DNA of 64,000 nucleotides from Burkholderiales bacterium (GTDB lineage Bacteria; Pseudomonadota; Gammaproteobacteria; Burkholderiales; Burkholderiaceae_C): NCBI GenBank assembly GCA_016000265.1, contig JAECRL010000002.1, forward strand, positions 248,001 to 312,000. The letters run 5' to 3'. The position numbers and the translations under genes were made by a program. Shown in pieces: positions 25,863-33,514 of this stretch; position 1 is the first letter of the stretch, and each line of letters opens with the position of its first letter. The notes under the pieces were generated by a model. That model ran no database searches. It was not told where the DNA came from and saw only the letters and a list, made by a program, of their open reading frames with translations.

Positions 25863-26500
25863 GGTCGTGGCGTCCGATGTGGCTGGCCTCGCCCGACTGG
25901 GCCGAGGGCCTGAACTTCGCGGGCCCGCGCGTGCGCACCTCGTTTTGGGGCTGGGCTTTGCTGGCGTTCGGGCTGATGGGCGCCTGGCACGCCGCCGACC
26001 TGGCCCGGCAGGCTCATGCCGAGCGCGACGAGGCCCAGGCCACCCTGGCCCGCCTGGAGCGCGGCCAGCAGCAACAGGGCGCGCAGGTGCAGGCCGCGGC
26101 GCAGGCGCGGGAGGCCCGACAAGGTGCGGTGCCCGTGCTCAGGGAAGACGGCCTGCGGCAGGCGGCCCAGCTGGCCTTGTGGTTGGGCCACCCCTGGGGC
26201 CCGGTGCTCGATGAGGTCGACGAGACCGCGCGGCGCAGCGGCGTGGTGCTGATGCAGTTCAGCCTGGACCTCAGCAGCCTGGGGTCCAGCCTGGGGGCCA
26301 GCGGTGAAGGCGCGGGGCCCCAGCCCGAGCTGCGCCTGCAAGCCACCGCCCCCGACGACGTGGCCGCGCTGAGGTGGCTGCAGGCCCTGGGGCCGCGCGC
26401 GGCCATGCGCAGCCGCGAGCCCCTCAGCGAGCCCTACTCGGCCCCCAGCGGCCAGCACACCTTGCGCGTGGACGTGACGCGCACCGGAGGCACCCCATGA
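25859..26500 (+). CDS. PilN/GspL-like bitopic membrane protein (tentative)
   Basis: A 213-residue protein: a short cytoplasmic N-terminus, one TM (about residues 32-50), a Gln/Ala-rich coiled coil (about 52-90), then a small periplasmic domain of ferredoxin-like size. This layout is that of PilN and the C-terminal half of GspL, which dimerise with PilO/GspM. ATGA overlaps exist on both sides. A Gly/Ser run (SLGSSLGASGEGAG) is a flexible loop. The call is from topology and gene order. Confidence 0.6.
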   Translation: MRSWRPMWLASPDWAEGLNFAGPRVRTSFWGWALLAFGLMGAWHAADLARQAHAERDEAQATLARLERGQQQQGAQVQAAAQAREARQGAVPVLREDGLRQAAQLALWLGHPWGPVLDEVDETARRSGVVLMQFSLDLSSLGSSLGASGEGAGPQPELRLQATAPDDVAALRWLQALGPRAAMRSREPLSEPYSAPSGQHTLRVDVTRTGGTP

Positions 26501-27117
26501 AGGCCCCGATCTGGTTGCGCCAACTGGGCGTGCCCGGTGTGTTGGGCGCGGCGCTCTTGCTGGCCTCGGCCTGGGTGATCCTGTCGTGGCTGCCGCGTCA
26601 GCACGCGGCCGTGCAGCAGACCGAGTCGGACACGCGCCGTTTGCGCCACGAGCTGCTGCAGCGCGCCGAGCGGGCGCAAGCGGAGGCCCGCGCGGCCCAG
26701 GCGGTGGACGCACAAGCCCATGCGGTGGCCGATGCCTCGGCCCCATCGCACGCCCTGTGGGCCAGCCTGTGGCGTGACCTGCCCGATGCCTCCCGGCGCG
26801 TGGACCTGCAGCGTGCCGTGCTCGTCTCGGCGCGCGACGCGGGCATCCCGCTGGCGTCGGTGCAGTGGCGCGGCGAGCCCGTCGCCTGGGTGGATGCGGC
26901 GCAATCTGGGGCCCCCCCTCAAGGCCTGTGGCGCCAGCGCCTGGTCCTGCCCGTGCAGGCCAGCTACCCGGCCGTGCGGACCTGGGTGTCGGCCCTGCTG
27001 CGCGAGCCCGCGCTCAGCCTCGACTCGCTCGACATCCAGCGCAGCGACCCGCTGTCCGACCAGGTCAAGGCCCAGGTCAGCGTCTCGCTGTGGTGGCGTC
27101 AGGACAGGAGGCCTTGA
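26497..27117 (+). CDS. PilO/GspM-like bitopic membrane protein (tentative)
   Basis: A 206-residue protein with one N-terminal TM (about 14-32), a coiled coil rich in Arg/Glu/Gln (about 38-75), and a C-terminal domain ending in alternating beta strands (YPAVRTWVSALLREPAL, DSLDIQR). That is the PilO/GspM plan; it would pair with the upstream PilN-like protein. ATG overlaps the previous stop, and its stop overlaps the next ATG as TGATG. Confidence 0.6.
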   Translation: MKAPIWLRQLGVPGVLGAALLLASAWVILSWLPRQHAAVQQTESDTRRLRHELLQRAERAQAEARAAQAVDAQAHAVADASAPSHALWASLWRDLPDASRRVDLQRAVLVSARDAGIPLASVQWRGEPVAWVDAAQSGAPPQGLWRQRLVLPVQASYPAVRTWVSALLREPALSLDSLDIQRSDPLSDQVKAQVSVSLWWRQDRRP

Positions 27118-27728
27118 TGCGCACGCCTTTGATGATCGGCTTGGCTGGGGTGCTCGGCGCCACGCTGTGGCTGTCGTCCCTGGACGAGGGCGAAGGAGGG
27201 GCGGATGCCGTGGAGGTGGTCACCAGCCGGCGGCCTGCCGACGCGGCCCCGGCATCGCCCGGGACCAGGGCACCCGACGCCACGTCACTCAAAGCGACTT
27301 CAACCGCTGCCCCGGCCTCGACCCCCGCTGCCTCGGTGCAAGCCGCGCTGCAGTCCGGCCTCGGCGGCTGGCTGGCGCGCCGCACCGAAGCCGCCACCTT
27401 GCCCCCGGCGCGCCCCATGACCGCGGCCACGCCCTCGGCCTGGGCGGCGCAGCTGCCGCCACCGCCCCCTGCACCGCGCCGCGTGGTGCAGGAGGCCCCA
27501 CCCCCGCCCATGGCACCGCGTTTCCCGCACGCCTGGGTGGGCCGCTTCAACGACGAGTCCGCGTCACGGCCCTTGCAGCGCGCCGTGGTCTCGGGGCCGG
27601 TGTCCACCTGGGTGGTCTCCGCAGGCGACGTGATCGACGGCCAGTGGCGCGTCGACCGCATCCAGGGCCACACCATGAGCCTGACCTACTTGCCCTTGCA
27701 GCAAAGCCAGATCGTGTCGATGAAATGA
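27117..27728 (+). CDS. PilP/GspC-like protein linking platform to secretin
   Basis: A 203-residue protein: an N-terminal TM or uncleaved signal anchor (about 5-20), a long Ala/Pro-rich linker with two polyproline runs, and a compact C-terminal beta domain of about 65 residues. The domain reads WVGRFNDE, WVVSAGDVIDGQWRVDRI, and LTYLPLQQSQ. It has the size and strand pattern of the PilP/GspC HR domain that docks onto secretin N-domains. It directly precedes the secretin gene (ATGA overlap), which supports that role. Confidence 0.65.
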   Translation: MRTPLMIGLAGVLGATLWLSSLDEGEGGADAVEVVTSRRPADAAPASPGTRAPDATSLKATSTAAPASTPAASVQAALQSGLGGWLARRTEAATLPPARPMTAATPSAWAAQLPPPPPAPRRVVQEAPPPPMAPRFPHAWVGRFNDESASRPLQRAVVSGPVSTWVVSAGDVIDGQWRVDRIQGHTMSLTYLPLQQSQIVSMK

Positions 27729-29986
27729 CCATGAGCTTCCACCCACTTTTCCGCCGCCTGAGCCTGAGCCTGCGCTTGCTTGCCGTGTGCGCTGCGCTGG
27801 CCGCTTGCGCCGGCCCGGCTGCTTTGCAGGAAGCCGAGCTGCTGGCCCGCGGCGGCGAGCACGAAGCCGCCGTGCAGCGCCTGCAGCAGGCCGTGGCGCA
27901 AGACCCGGACGATCGCCGCCTGCGCCTGAGCCTCATCCAGGCCCGCGAGCGCGCGGTCACGCAGTTGATCGCCCAGTCGAGCGCGCAAGGGTCGGCGAAC
28001 CGGGACACCACGGGCCCCGCCGCGACGCAGGCGCTGCAGGCCCTGGCCTCGCGCCTGGAGGCTGTTGCGCCACAGCACCCGCGCACGCTGGCGCTGAAGG
28101 CCGAGGTGGCGCGCCGCCAGCGTCACGCTCAGCTGATGCGGGACGCCCAGGCCGCCTTCGACGCGCGCCGCTACGAGCGCGCCGAGTCGATGCTGCGCGA
28201 GCTGATGGCCGAAGACCCCGCGCACCGCACCGCGCGCGACCTGCTCAACCAGGTCGAGACGCTGCGCGCCGAGCAGACCCGCACGCAGACCACGCTCACG
28301 CTCGGCACCGGCCTCAAGCCCGTGACGCTGGAGTTCCGAGAGACCCCGCTCAAGACCGTCTTCGAGGCCCTGGCCCGCGCGGCCAACCTCAATTTCGTCT
28401 TCGACAAGGACGTGCGCGGCGACGCCAAGACGACGATCTTCCTGCGCAACATCTCGGTGGAAGAAGCGCTGCGCGTCATCCTGAGCACGCAGCAGCTCGG
28501 CCACCGCCTGCTCAACGAGAACACCGTGCAGGTCTTCCCCGCCACGCAGCAAAAGCAGCGCGACGTGCTGGAGACCGTCACCAAGACCTTCTACCTCGTC
28601 AACACCGACCCCAAGCAGGCGCAGTCGCTGGTGCGCACGGTGGCCAAGTCGCGCGACGTCTTCATCGACGAGCGCCTCAACATGATGGTGGTGCGCGACA
28701 CGCCCGAGGTGGTGCGCCTCATCGAGCGCCTGATCCAGAGCCTGGACGTGGCCGAGCCCGAGGTGGTGCTGGAGCTCGAGGTCATGGAGGTCTCCAGCAA
28801 GCGGCTCGACGAGATCGGCATCGACCTCGCGGCCTCGGCGTCCTACGGCCTGCCCGGCGCGGCCACCACGGTGTCGTCGGCCAGTGGCTTGAGCTGGCTG
28901 GTGCCCAACCCCGTGGCCGTGGCCAACCTGCGCAGCACACGTGGCGCCAGCAACCTGCTGGCCAACCCGACCATCCGCGCGCGCAACCGCGAAAAAGCCA
29001 AGGTGCTGCTGGGCGAGAAGCGCCCCGTCTTCACCACCACCTCCACGGCCAACGTGGGCGTGTCGGCCTCCGTCACCTACCTGGACGTGGGCCTCAAGCT
29101 GGAGGTCGAACCGCAGGTTCAGCTCGACAACGACGTCACCATCAAGGTGGCCCTGGAAGTCAGCAGCGTGACCAGCGAAGTCAAGGGCCCGCAAGGCTCC
29201 ATCGCCTACCAGATCGGCACGCGCCAGGCCTCGACCACGCTGCGCATCCGCGACGGCGAAACCCAGATCCTGGCCGGCCTCATCAACGACAACGAAAGCC
29301 GCTCCACCTCGGGCCTGCCGGGCCTCAGCGAGCTGCCGATCGCCGGGCGCCTCTTCGGCACCACGACGGACACGCGCGACAAGACCGAGGTCATCTTGCT
29401 GATCACCCCGCGCATCGTGCGCAACGTGGTGCAGCCCGCGGTGGCCGCCGGCTTCCTGCCCTCGGGCACCGAGGCCCAGCCCGGCGCCGTGCCCTTGAGC
29501 CTGCGACCGGGCGTGAGCGCCGTGCGGCCCGTCACCGGCGGGGCCTTGCCTGGCATCGGCGCCAGCCCGCGTGCGCCTTCGCCGGAGGGCCGCCCCGGGG
29601 CCTCGGGTGCCCCGCAGCCTGGCGTCACCGGCCCCGAAGAGGTGATGTCCGGTGCGGCCTTCCAGGTGCTGGTGCACAACCCCTCGGCCCAAGCCCTGAG
29701 CACCACGCTGCAGGTCGACACCAGCGTGCTGAGCATCGAGGCGCCGGGCGGCGACAGCGGCCGCATCAGCCTCACGGTGCCCCCGCGTGGCTCGGCTGCG
29801 GTCATGCTCAAGGCGCGCGCCGACACCCGCTTCGCCGACACCGTGGTCTCGGTGGACACGGGTGGCGAGTCTTTGCGTCTGCGGGTGCGCGACCCGGCTC
29901 AGCCGGATCCGGCCGACCCCGCCGCCGACCCCAACTCACCCCAGCCAGGAGAGGGCGATGCGCCCGGTGTCAGCCCCGAGCGTTGA
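27725..29986 (+). CDS. Lipoprotein secretin with TPR-like N-terminus and cohesin-like C-terminus
   Basis: Outer-membrane secretin, 753 residues. The signal ends in a lipobox (LAAC), so it may self-pilot to the outer membrane. Next come TPR-like helices (about 40-190) and a TonB-N/secretin-N0-like segment (FRETPLKTVFEALARAANLNFVF). N1-type repeats and the secretin core follow (VEPQVQLDNDVTIKVALEVSS, LAGLINDNESRSTSGLPGL, LITPRIV). After the core, a Pro/Gly linker leads to a cohesin-like beta domain of about 100 residues (AAFQVLVHNPSAQALSTTLQV). ATG 27725 overlaps the previous stop; ATG 27731 is an alternative. The next gene starts inside its 3' end. Confidence 0.9.
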   Translation: MTMSFHPLFRRLSLSLRLLAVCAALAACAGPAALQEAELLARGGEHEAAVQRLQQAVAQDPDDRRLRLSLIQARERAVTQLIAQSSAQGSANRDTTGPAATQALQALASRLEAVAPQHPRTLALKAEVARRQRHAQLMRDAQAAFDARRYERAESMLRELMAEDPAHRTARDLLNQVETLRAEQTRTQTTLTLGTGLKPVTLEFRETPLKTVFEALARAANLNFVFDKDVRGDAKTTIFLRNISVEEALRVILSTQQLGHRLLNENTVQVFPATQQKQRDVLETVTKTFYLVNTDPKQAQSLVRTVAKSRDVFIDERLNMMVVRDTPEVVRLIERLIQSLDVAEPEVVLELEVMEVSSKRLDEIGIDLAASASYGLPGAATTVSSASGLSWLVPNPVAVANLRSTRGASNLLANPTIRARNREKAKVLLGEKRPVFTTTSTANVGVSASVTYLDVGLKLEVEPQVQLDNDVTIKVALEVSSVTSEVKGPQGSIAYQIGTRQASTTLRIRDGETQILAGLINDNESRSTSGLPGLSELPIAGRLFGTTTDTRDKTEVILLITPRIVRNVVQPAVAAGFLPSGTEAQPGAVPLSLRPGVSAVRPVTGGALPGIGASPRAPSPEGRPGASGAPQPGVTGPEEVMSGAAFQVLVHNPSAQALSTTLQVDTSVLSIEAPGGDSGRISLTVPPRGSAAVMLKARADTRFADTVVSVDTGGESLRLRVRDPAQPDPADPAADPNSPQPGEGDAPGVSPER

Positions 29987-30452
29987 GCGCAGCCGCGGCT
30001 TCACCCTCATCGAGATGGTGGTGGTGGTGATGATCGTGGGCATCCTCGCCAGCGCGGCGATGCCCCTGGCCGCGCTGCACAAACGCCGCAGCCAGGAGGC
30101 CGAGTTGCGCCAGGCCCTGCGCACCCTGCGCGTGGCGCTCGACGACCACAAACGCGCCTGGGACGCCGGTCGCATCCCGAAAAAACCCGAAGACAGCGGC
30201 TACCCCGCCAACCTCGACGTGCTGGTGCAAGGCGTGCCCGATGCCGGCAGCGCCAAAGGCCAGCGCATCTACTTCTTGCGCCGCCTGCCGCGCGACCCCT
30301 TCGCCGACCCCGCCACCCCCGCCGCGCAGACCTGGTCCACCCGCAGCTACGCCAGCCCGCCCGACTCGCCCGCCCCCGGTGCCGACGTGTTCGACGTGGC
30401 CTCGCGCACCGAGGGCATCGGCCTCGACGGCGTCCCCTACCGGCAATGGTGA
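29958..30452 (+). CDS. Type II secretion-like pseudopilin
   Basis: A 164-residue prepilin-like protein: short basic leader, cleavage at SRG|FTLIEMVVVV with Glu at +5, hydrophobic helix to about residue 38, then a soluble domain with GYPANLDVLVQGV and a proline-rich loop. It overlaps the secretin gene by 29 bp. It is longer after the helix than GspG and lacks the GspG calcium-site pattern, so it may be a second structural pseudopilin of this machine. Confidence 0.85.
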   Translation: MRPVSAPSVERSRGFTLIEMVVVVMIVGILASAAMPLAALHKRRSQEAELRQALRTLRVALDDHKRAWDAGRIPKKPEDSGYPANLDVLVQGVPDAGSAKGQRIYFLRRLPRDPFADPATPAAQTWSTRSYASPPDSPAPGADVFDVASRTEGIGLDGVPYRQW

Positions 30453-30459
30453 GCCACCC

Positions 30460-30885
30460 ATGACACGACCCTCCCTGGCTCGCCGACCCCTGGCCCGCCG
30501 CGCCCTGATCCACCGCCTGGGCTTCACCCTCATCGAGCTCATCGTCGTGCTGGCCATCATCGGCCTGCTGGCCAGCCTGGTCGCGCCCCGCTACGTGCGC
30601 TCGGTCGACAACGCCCGCGAGGCCTCGCTGCGCACCTCGCTCAACGTCATGCGCGACGCCCTCGACAAGCACGTCGCCGACCGAGGCCGCTACCCCGAGT
30701 CGCTCGACGAACTCGTGCTCAAAGGCTACCTGCGGCAGGTGCCCGAGGACCCGCTCACCGGCCGCAAAGACAGCTGGCAGATGCTGCCGCCCAAGCCCGA
30801 CTCCGGGGTTCAGGGCCGCGTGGCCGACGTGCGCAGCGGCGCGTCCGGGCGCGGCCAGAACGGCCAGCCTTACAGCAGCTGGTGA
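30460..30885 (+). CDS. Type II secretion-like pseudopilin (GspG-like, short)
   Basis: A 141-residue prepilin-like protein: Arg-rich leader of about 21 residues, cleavage at RLG|FTLIELIVVLAIIGLL with Glu +5, then a short domain with RGRYPESLDELVLKGYLRQ and DPLTGRKDSW. Only 7 bp separates it from the preceding pseudopilin gene and 4 bp from the next, so the three are one transcriptional block. Confidence 0.88.
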   Translation: MTRPSLARRPLARRALIHRLGFTLIELIVVLAIIGLLASLVAPRYVRSVDNAREASLRTSLNVMRDALDKHVADRGRYPESLDELVLKGYLRQVPEDPLTGRKDSWQMLPPKPDSGVQGRVADVRSGASGRGQNGQPYSSW

Positions 30886-30889
30886 GGCC

Positions 30890-31393
30890 ATGCGACAGCG
30901 CCGTCCGCAAAGCGGGTTCACCTACCTGATGCTGCTGTGGTGGGTCGCCCTCTCCGGCGTCATGCTGATGGCCCTGTCACACAGCTGGAGCAACGCCTCG
31001 CGGCGTGAGCGCGAGGCCGAGCTCGTCTGGCGGGGCGAAGAGATCCGCCGCGGCATCGAGTCCTACGCCAGCGTGCCCGTCAGCGACGGCGTCAGCAAGC
31101 TGCCCCAGCGCCTCGAAGACCTGCTCGAAGACCGCCGCAGCGGCACCTTGCAGCGCCACGTGCGCCGGCTGTGGCGCGACCCCATCACCGGCCAGGCCCG
31201 CTGGGGGCTGGTGCGCGAGGCTGGCACCGGCACCGGCACCGGCACCGGCACGGGCCTGACCCCTGGTGGCATCACCGGTGTCCACAGTCTTTCCCAGCAA
31301 GCCCCCCTGCGCGCACCCGACGGCATCCAGCGCTACGACCAGTGGCGCTTCGTGATGGGCTCCGAGGCCCCGCCCGCCGCCTCCGGGCGATGA
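30890..31393 (+). CDS. Atypical prepilin-like protein without Glu5
   Basis: A 167-residue protein with a short leader, a likely cleavage point SG|FTYLMLLWW, and a hydrophobic helix. Position +5 of the mature form is Met, not Glu. Among T2SS pseudopilins, lack of Glu5 marks GspK, which caps the pseudopilus tip. That makes this protein a candidate tip subunit, although it is much shorter than GspK. The body is Arg/Glu-rich, with GEEIRRGIESY and LWRDPITGQARWGL. A Gly-Thr repeat lies near residue 113. It ends the machine operon, 67 bp before epsA. Confidence 0.75.
   Translation: MRQRRPQSGFTYLMLLWWVALSGVMLMALSHSWSNASRREREAELVWRGEEIRRGIESYASVPVSDGVSKLPQRLEDLLEDRRSGTLQRHVRRLWRDPITGQARWGLVREAGTGTGTGTGTGLTPGGITGVHSLSQQAPLRAPDGIQRYDQWRFVMGSEAPPAASGR
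31223..31252 (+). repeat. Hexanucleotide repeat (GGCACC)4 GGCACG
   Basis: Five 6-bp units, four identical, encode (Gly-Thr)5 inside the atypical pseudopilin. Unit length is divisible by three, so slippage changes linker length and not the frame. Confidence 0.95.
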
Positions 31394-31460
31394 AGTGTGA
31401 ACTCCGTCAACAAACCGTCATGCCAGCTGCCTAGACTCGATCCGTTCAACTGACATCAAC

Positions 31461-32297
31461 ATGACGACACACCCCTTTGCCCCGGACCAATCCGAAGTGC
31501 TGCTGCGCGTCGTCGAGGCCGCCCCTCAGGTTTGCCGCCGACACCAGTTCTTCGTCTGGACCCAGGGCGACTTCCAGCGCTGGCTGCCGCACAAACTCAG
31601 CGTGTGCGGCACCTACGACCGCGACCAGCGCGACGTGGTGTTCGACCTCTTCAACAGCCTGCCCGTGCCCGAGTCCATCCTCCAGGGCCTGCGTCAGGCG
31701 CGCTCCAGCGTCATGGACGCGGCCCTGTCGGCCTGGCGCAAGTCGCGCGGGCAGTCCGTCGTCGTGCGCCTCTCCAGCGACGGCTCGGTGGACACCTCCG
31801 GCGACCCGCTGATCGCCGCCCTGATCGAACAAGGCTACGACCAGTTCGTGGTGCACGGCCTGACCCGGCCGGCGCGCCCCGACGAGCTGGAGAGCTTCTT
31901 CCTGTTCGCCCAACCCGGCGGCCAGTACCGCGAAACCGACACGCAGGCCCTCGACATGCTGCTGCCATGCGTGCACATGGCCTACCAGCGCGTGTGCGTG
32001 ACCGAGCGCCAGATGGCCAGCGGCCGCACCCTGGGCGCCACAGCCGGCCTGCCCGGCCAGGCGCGCGCCACGCCCATCACCGAGCGCGAGCGCGAGATCC
32101 TGCTGTGGGTCCGCGACGGCCTGAGCAACCAACAGATCAGCGAGAAGCTCGGCATCAGCGCCCTGACCGTCAAGAACCACGTGCAAAAAATCCTGCGCAA
32201 GCTGGGCGCAGCCAACCGCGCCCAGGCCGTGGCCAAGGCCATGACCATGAACGCGCTGGGTGCGGCGCACATGCAGTTTGGCGAATCGCATCACTGA
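31461..32297 (+). CDS. epsA: LuxR-type regulator, EpsA-like (PEP-CTERM-associated)
   Basis: A 278-residue transcription factor. The N-terminal 190 residues form an autoinducer-binding-like sensor domain with the EpsA-like opening (LLRVVEAAPQVCRRHQFFVW) and PHKLSVCGTYD. A GerE/LuxR helix-turn-helix lies at about 205-262 (ITEREREILLWVRDGLS, LTVKNHVQKILRKL). EpsA proteins are recurrent regulators of exopolysaccharide/exosortase loci. No exopolysaccharide genes are present here, so it more likely governs the neighbouring secretion machine and the PEP-CTERM gene downstream. Family assignment is from memory of the EpsA pattern. Confidence 0.78.
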   Translation: MTTHPFAPDQSEVLLRVVEAAPQVCRRHQFFVWTQGDFQRWLPHKLSVCGTYDRDQRDVVFDLFNSLPVPESILQGLRQARSSVMDAALSAWRKSRGQSVVVRLSSDGSVDTSGDPLIAALIEQGYDQFVVHGLTRPARPDELESFFLFAQPGGQYRETDTQALDMLLPCVHMAYQRVCVTERQMASGRTLGATAGLPGQARATPITEREREILLWVRDGLSNQQISEKLGISALTVKNHVQKILRKLGAANRAQAVAKAMTMNALGAAHMQFGESHH

Positions 32298-32306
32298 AAG
32301 ACCCCC

Positions 32307-33206
32307 ATGCTTTCTCACCAACGCAAGGGGCTTCGGCCCCTCTCCGTTTTTCTGATGGGCGTGTGCCTGAGTCAGGTGGCTGTGGCGCAGGTGGCGCCCC
32401 CGTGGCGACAGGACTCGGTGGCCATGCGTGATGCGGGCGACTGGTCGGAGTTCACCAAACCCGCCGCCGCAACCGCCTCCGACCGCGCGGTGGACGACGC
32501 CGAGTTCGCGGCCATCTCCAGGGGCGGCCCCTGGACGGCGGCCGAGTGGCAACCCCTGCGTGGCGCCTTGCCCGCCCTGATGTCTCAGGCGCGAGCTGGG
32601 CGCTGGGATGCGGTCCTGGCCACCTTGAAAGCCGACTCCCCCGAGGTGGACCCGCGCGACCGCGATGGCGCCACCTTGTTGACCCTGGCGGCTCGCCAAG
32701 GCCACCACGAAGCGGTGCGTGAGCTGTTGCGTCGCGGCGCCGACGCCGACCGCCGCGGCCTGCACGGCCTGACCCCGCTGTGCGCGGCGGCCCTCGGCGG
32801 CCACGACCTGGTGGTGCAGGAGTTGATCCGCCAGGGCGCCGAGCCCGAGCGCTGGAGTGCGCAGGGCCAATCGCCTCTGCACCTGGCGGCCCGCGAGGGC
32901 CAGGTGCGCGTGATGCGCACCCTGATGGCCGCGGGGGCCCAGCCCCTGGCGTGGAACCGCGCCGGCCGCCACGCCCTGGCCGAGGCGGCCTTGACCGGGC
33001 ATGTCGGCTCCATGGCTGCGCTGGTCGACGCAGGTGTGCCCGCGGCCAGCCCCGATCAGCACGGCCTCAACGCCCTGCACGCCGCGGCCATCAACCGCCA
33101 CGCCGACGCCGTGAACTGGCTGCGACAGCGCGGTGTGCCCGCGCCACACCCGGTCACCCAGGTCCTGCTTGACGCCATGGCCGAAGGCATTCAGCCGGCC
33201 CCTTGA
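32307..33206 (+). CDS. Exported ankyrin-repeat protein
   Basis: A 299-residue protein with a signal peptide (cleavage near VAVAQ, residue 28), a region of about 90 residues without known motif, and about five ankyrin repeats (residues about 110-285). The repeats are recognisable from DRDGATLLTLAARQGHHEAV, GLTPLCAAALGGHDLVV and QSPLHLAAREGQVRVM. It starts 9 bp after epsA and so belongs to the same transcript. Ankyrin repeats mediate protein contacts; a periplasmic scaffold for the secretion machine is an inference. Confidence 0.85.
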   Translation: MLSHQRKGLRPLSVFLMGVCLSQVAVAQVAPPWRQDSVAMRDAGDWSEFTKPAAATASDRAVDDAEFAAISRGGPWTAAEWQPLRGALPALMSQARAGRWDAVLATLKADSPEVDPRDRDGATLLTLAARQGHHEAVRELLRRGADADRRGLHGLTPLCAAALGGHDLVVQELIRQGAEPERWSAQGQSPLHLAAREGQVRVMRTLMAAGAQPLAWNRAGRHALAEAALTGHVGSMAALVDAGVPAASPDQHGLNALHAAAINRHADAVNWLRQRGVPAPHPVTQVLLDAMAEGIQPAP

Positions 33207-33276
33207 GCGCCCCCCCGGATGCAGGGGTCCTGCCATCCGGTGACACATCCCCTCCCCAGCAAACGCCTCTGCATTT

Positions 33277-33290
33277 GATCCGAACGGATC
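33277..33290. promoter_or_regulatory. Palindrome GATCCGAACGGATC, candidate operator
   Basis: Six-base arms flank AA. The 14-mer TGATCCGAAYGGAT recurs at 49410-49423 before the exbB-fusion gene. Confidence 0.45.
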
Positions 33291-33321
33291 ACGGTGCGGC
33301 CCGTCCCTGCACGGCTTGCTG

Positions 33322-33336
33322 GTCACACGCCGTGGC
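33322..33336. promoter_or_regulatory. GTCACACGCCGTGGC, candidate operator copy 1
   Basis: The core CACGCCGTG is a dyad. The same 15-mer with one central base changed lies 95 bp downstream. Confidence 0.4.
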
Positions 33337-33416
33337 TATCTTGGCGGCAGATGCGAGGGGCTGATCGATCAGACCCGAACGGACTAGGGCAGACCCGAGG
33401 TCACGCCCCCACGCCT

Positions 33417-33431
33417 GTCACACGGCGTGGC
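33417..33431. promoter_or_regulatory. GTCACACGGCGTGGC, candidate operator copy 2
   Basis: It differs from copy 1 only at the central base, so its core CACGGCGTG is the reverse complement of copy 1's core. It lies 84 bp before the PEP-CTERM gene. Confidence 0.4.
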
Positions 33432-33514
33432 GAGACTGCGGATCGCACCCGGGCCCATCGCTGGCCTGACGTGACTCAACAAAATTTCCTTCCTTCTTCA
33501 AATCGGAGATTCAA

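Larger units (their letters stand above)
33207..33514 (+). promoter_or_regulatory. Long intergenic regulatory region with dyads
   Basis: This 308-bp gap has no plausible gene. It begins with an imperfect hairpin (arms CCGGATGCAGG at 33215 and CCTGCCATCCGG at 33229, one bulged base) that could end the ankyrin transcript. Further on are the near-palindrome GATCCGAACGGATC (33277-33290) and a second CCGAACGGA (33375-33383). Two 15-bp repeats (33322-33336, 33417-33431) are each centred on CACGsCGTG. The region ends with a T-rich tract and CGGAG just before the PEP-CTERM gene. It is the obvious control region for the abundant secreted proteins downstream. No sigma-54 site was found. Confidence 0.6.

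Noticed and set aside
33417..33514. A sigma-54 promoter before the PEP-CTERM gene at 33515
   Set aside because: The only GG-N10-GC spacing found lacks the TGGCA and TTGC elements. The same search failed for the gene starting at 63093.
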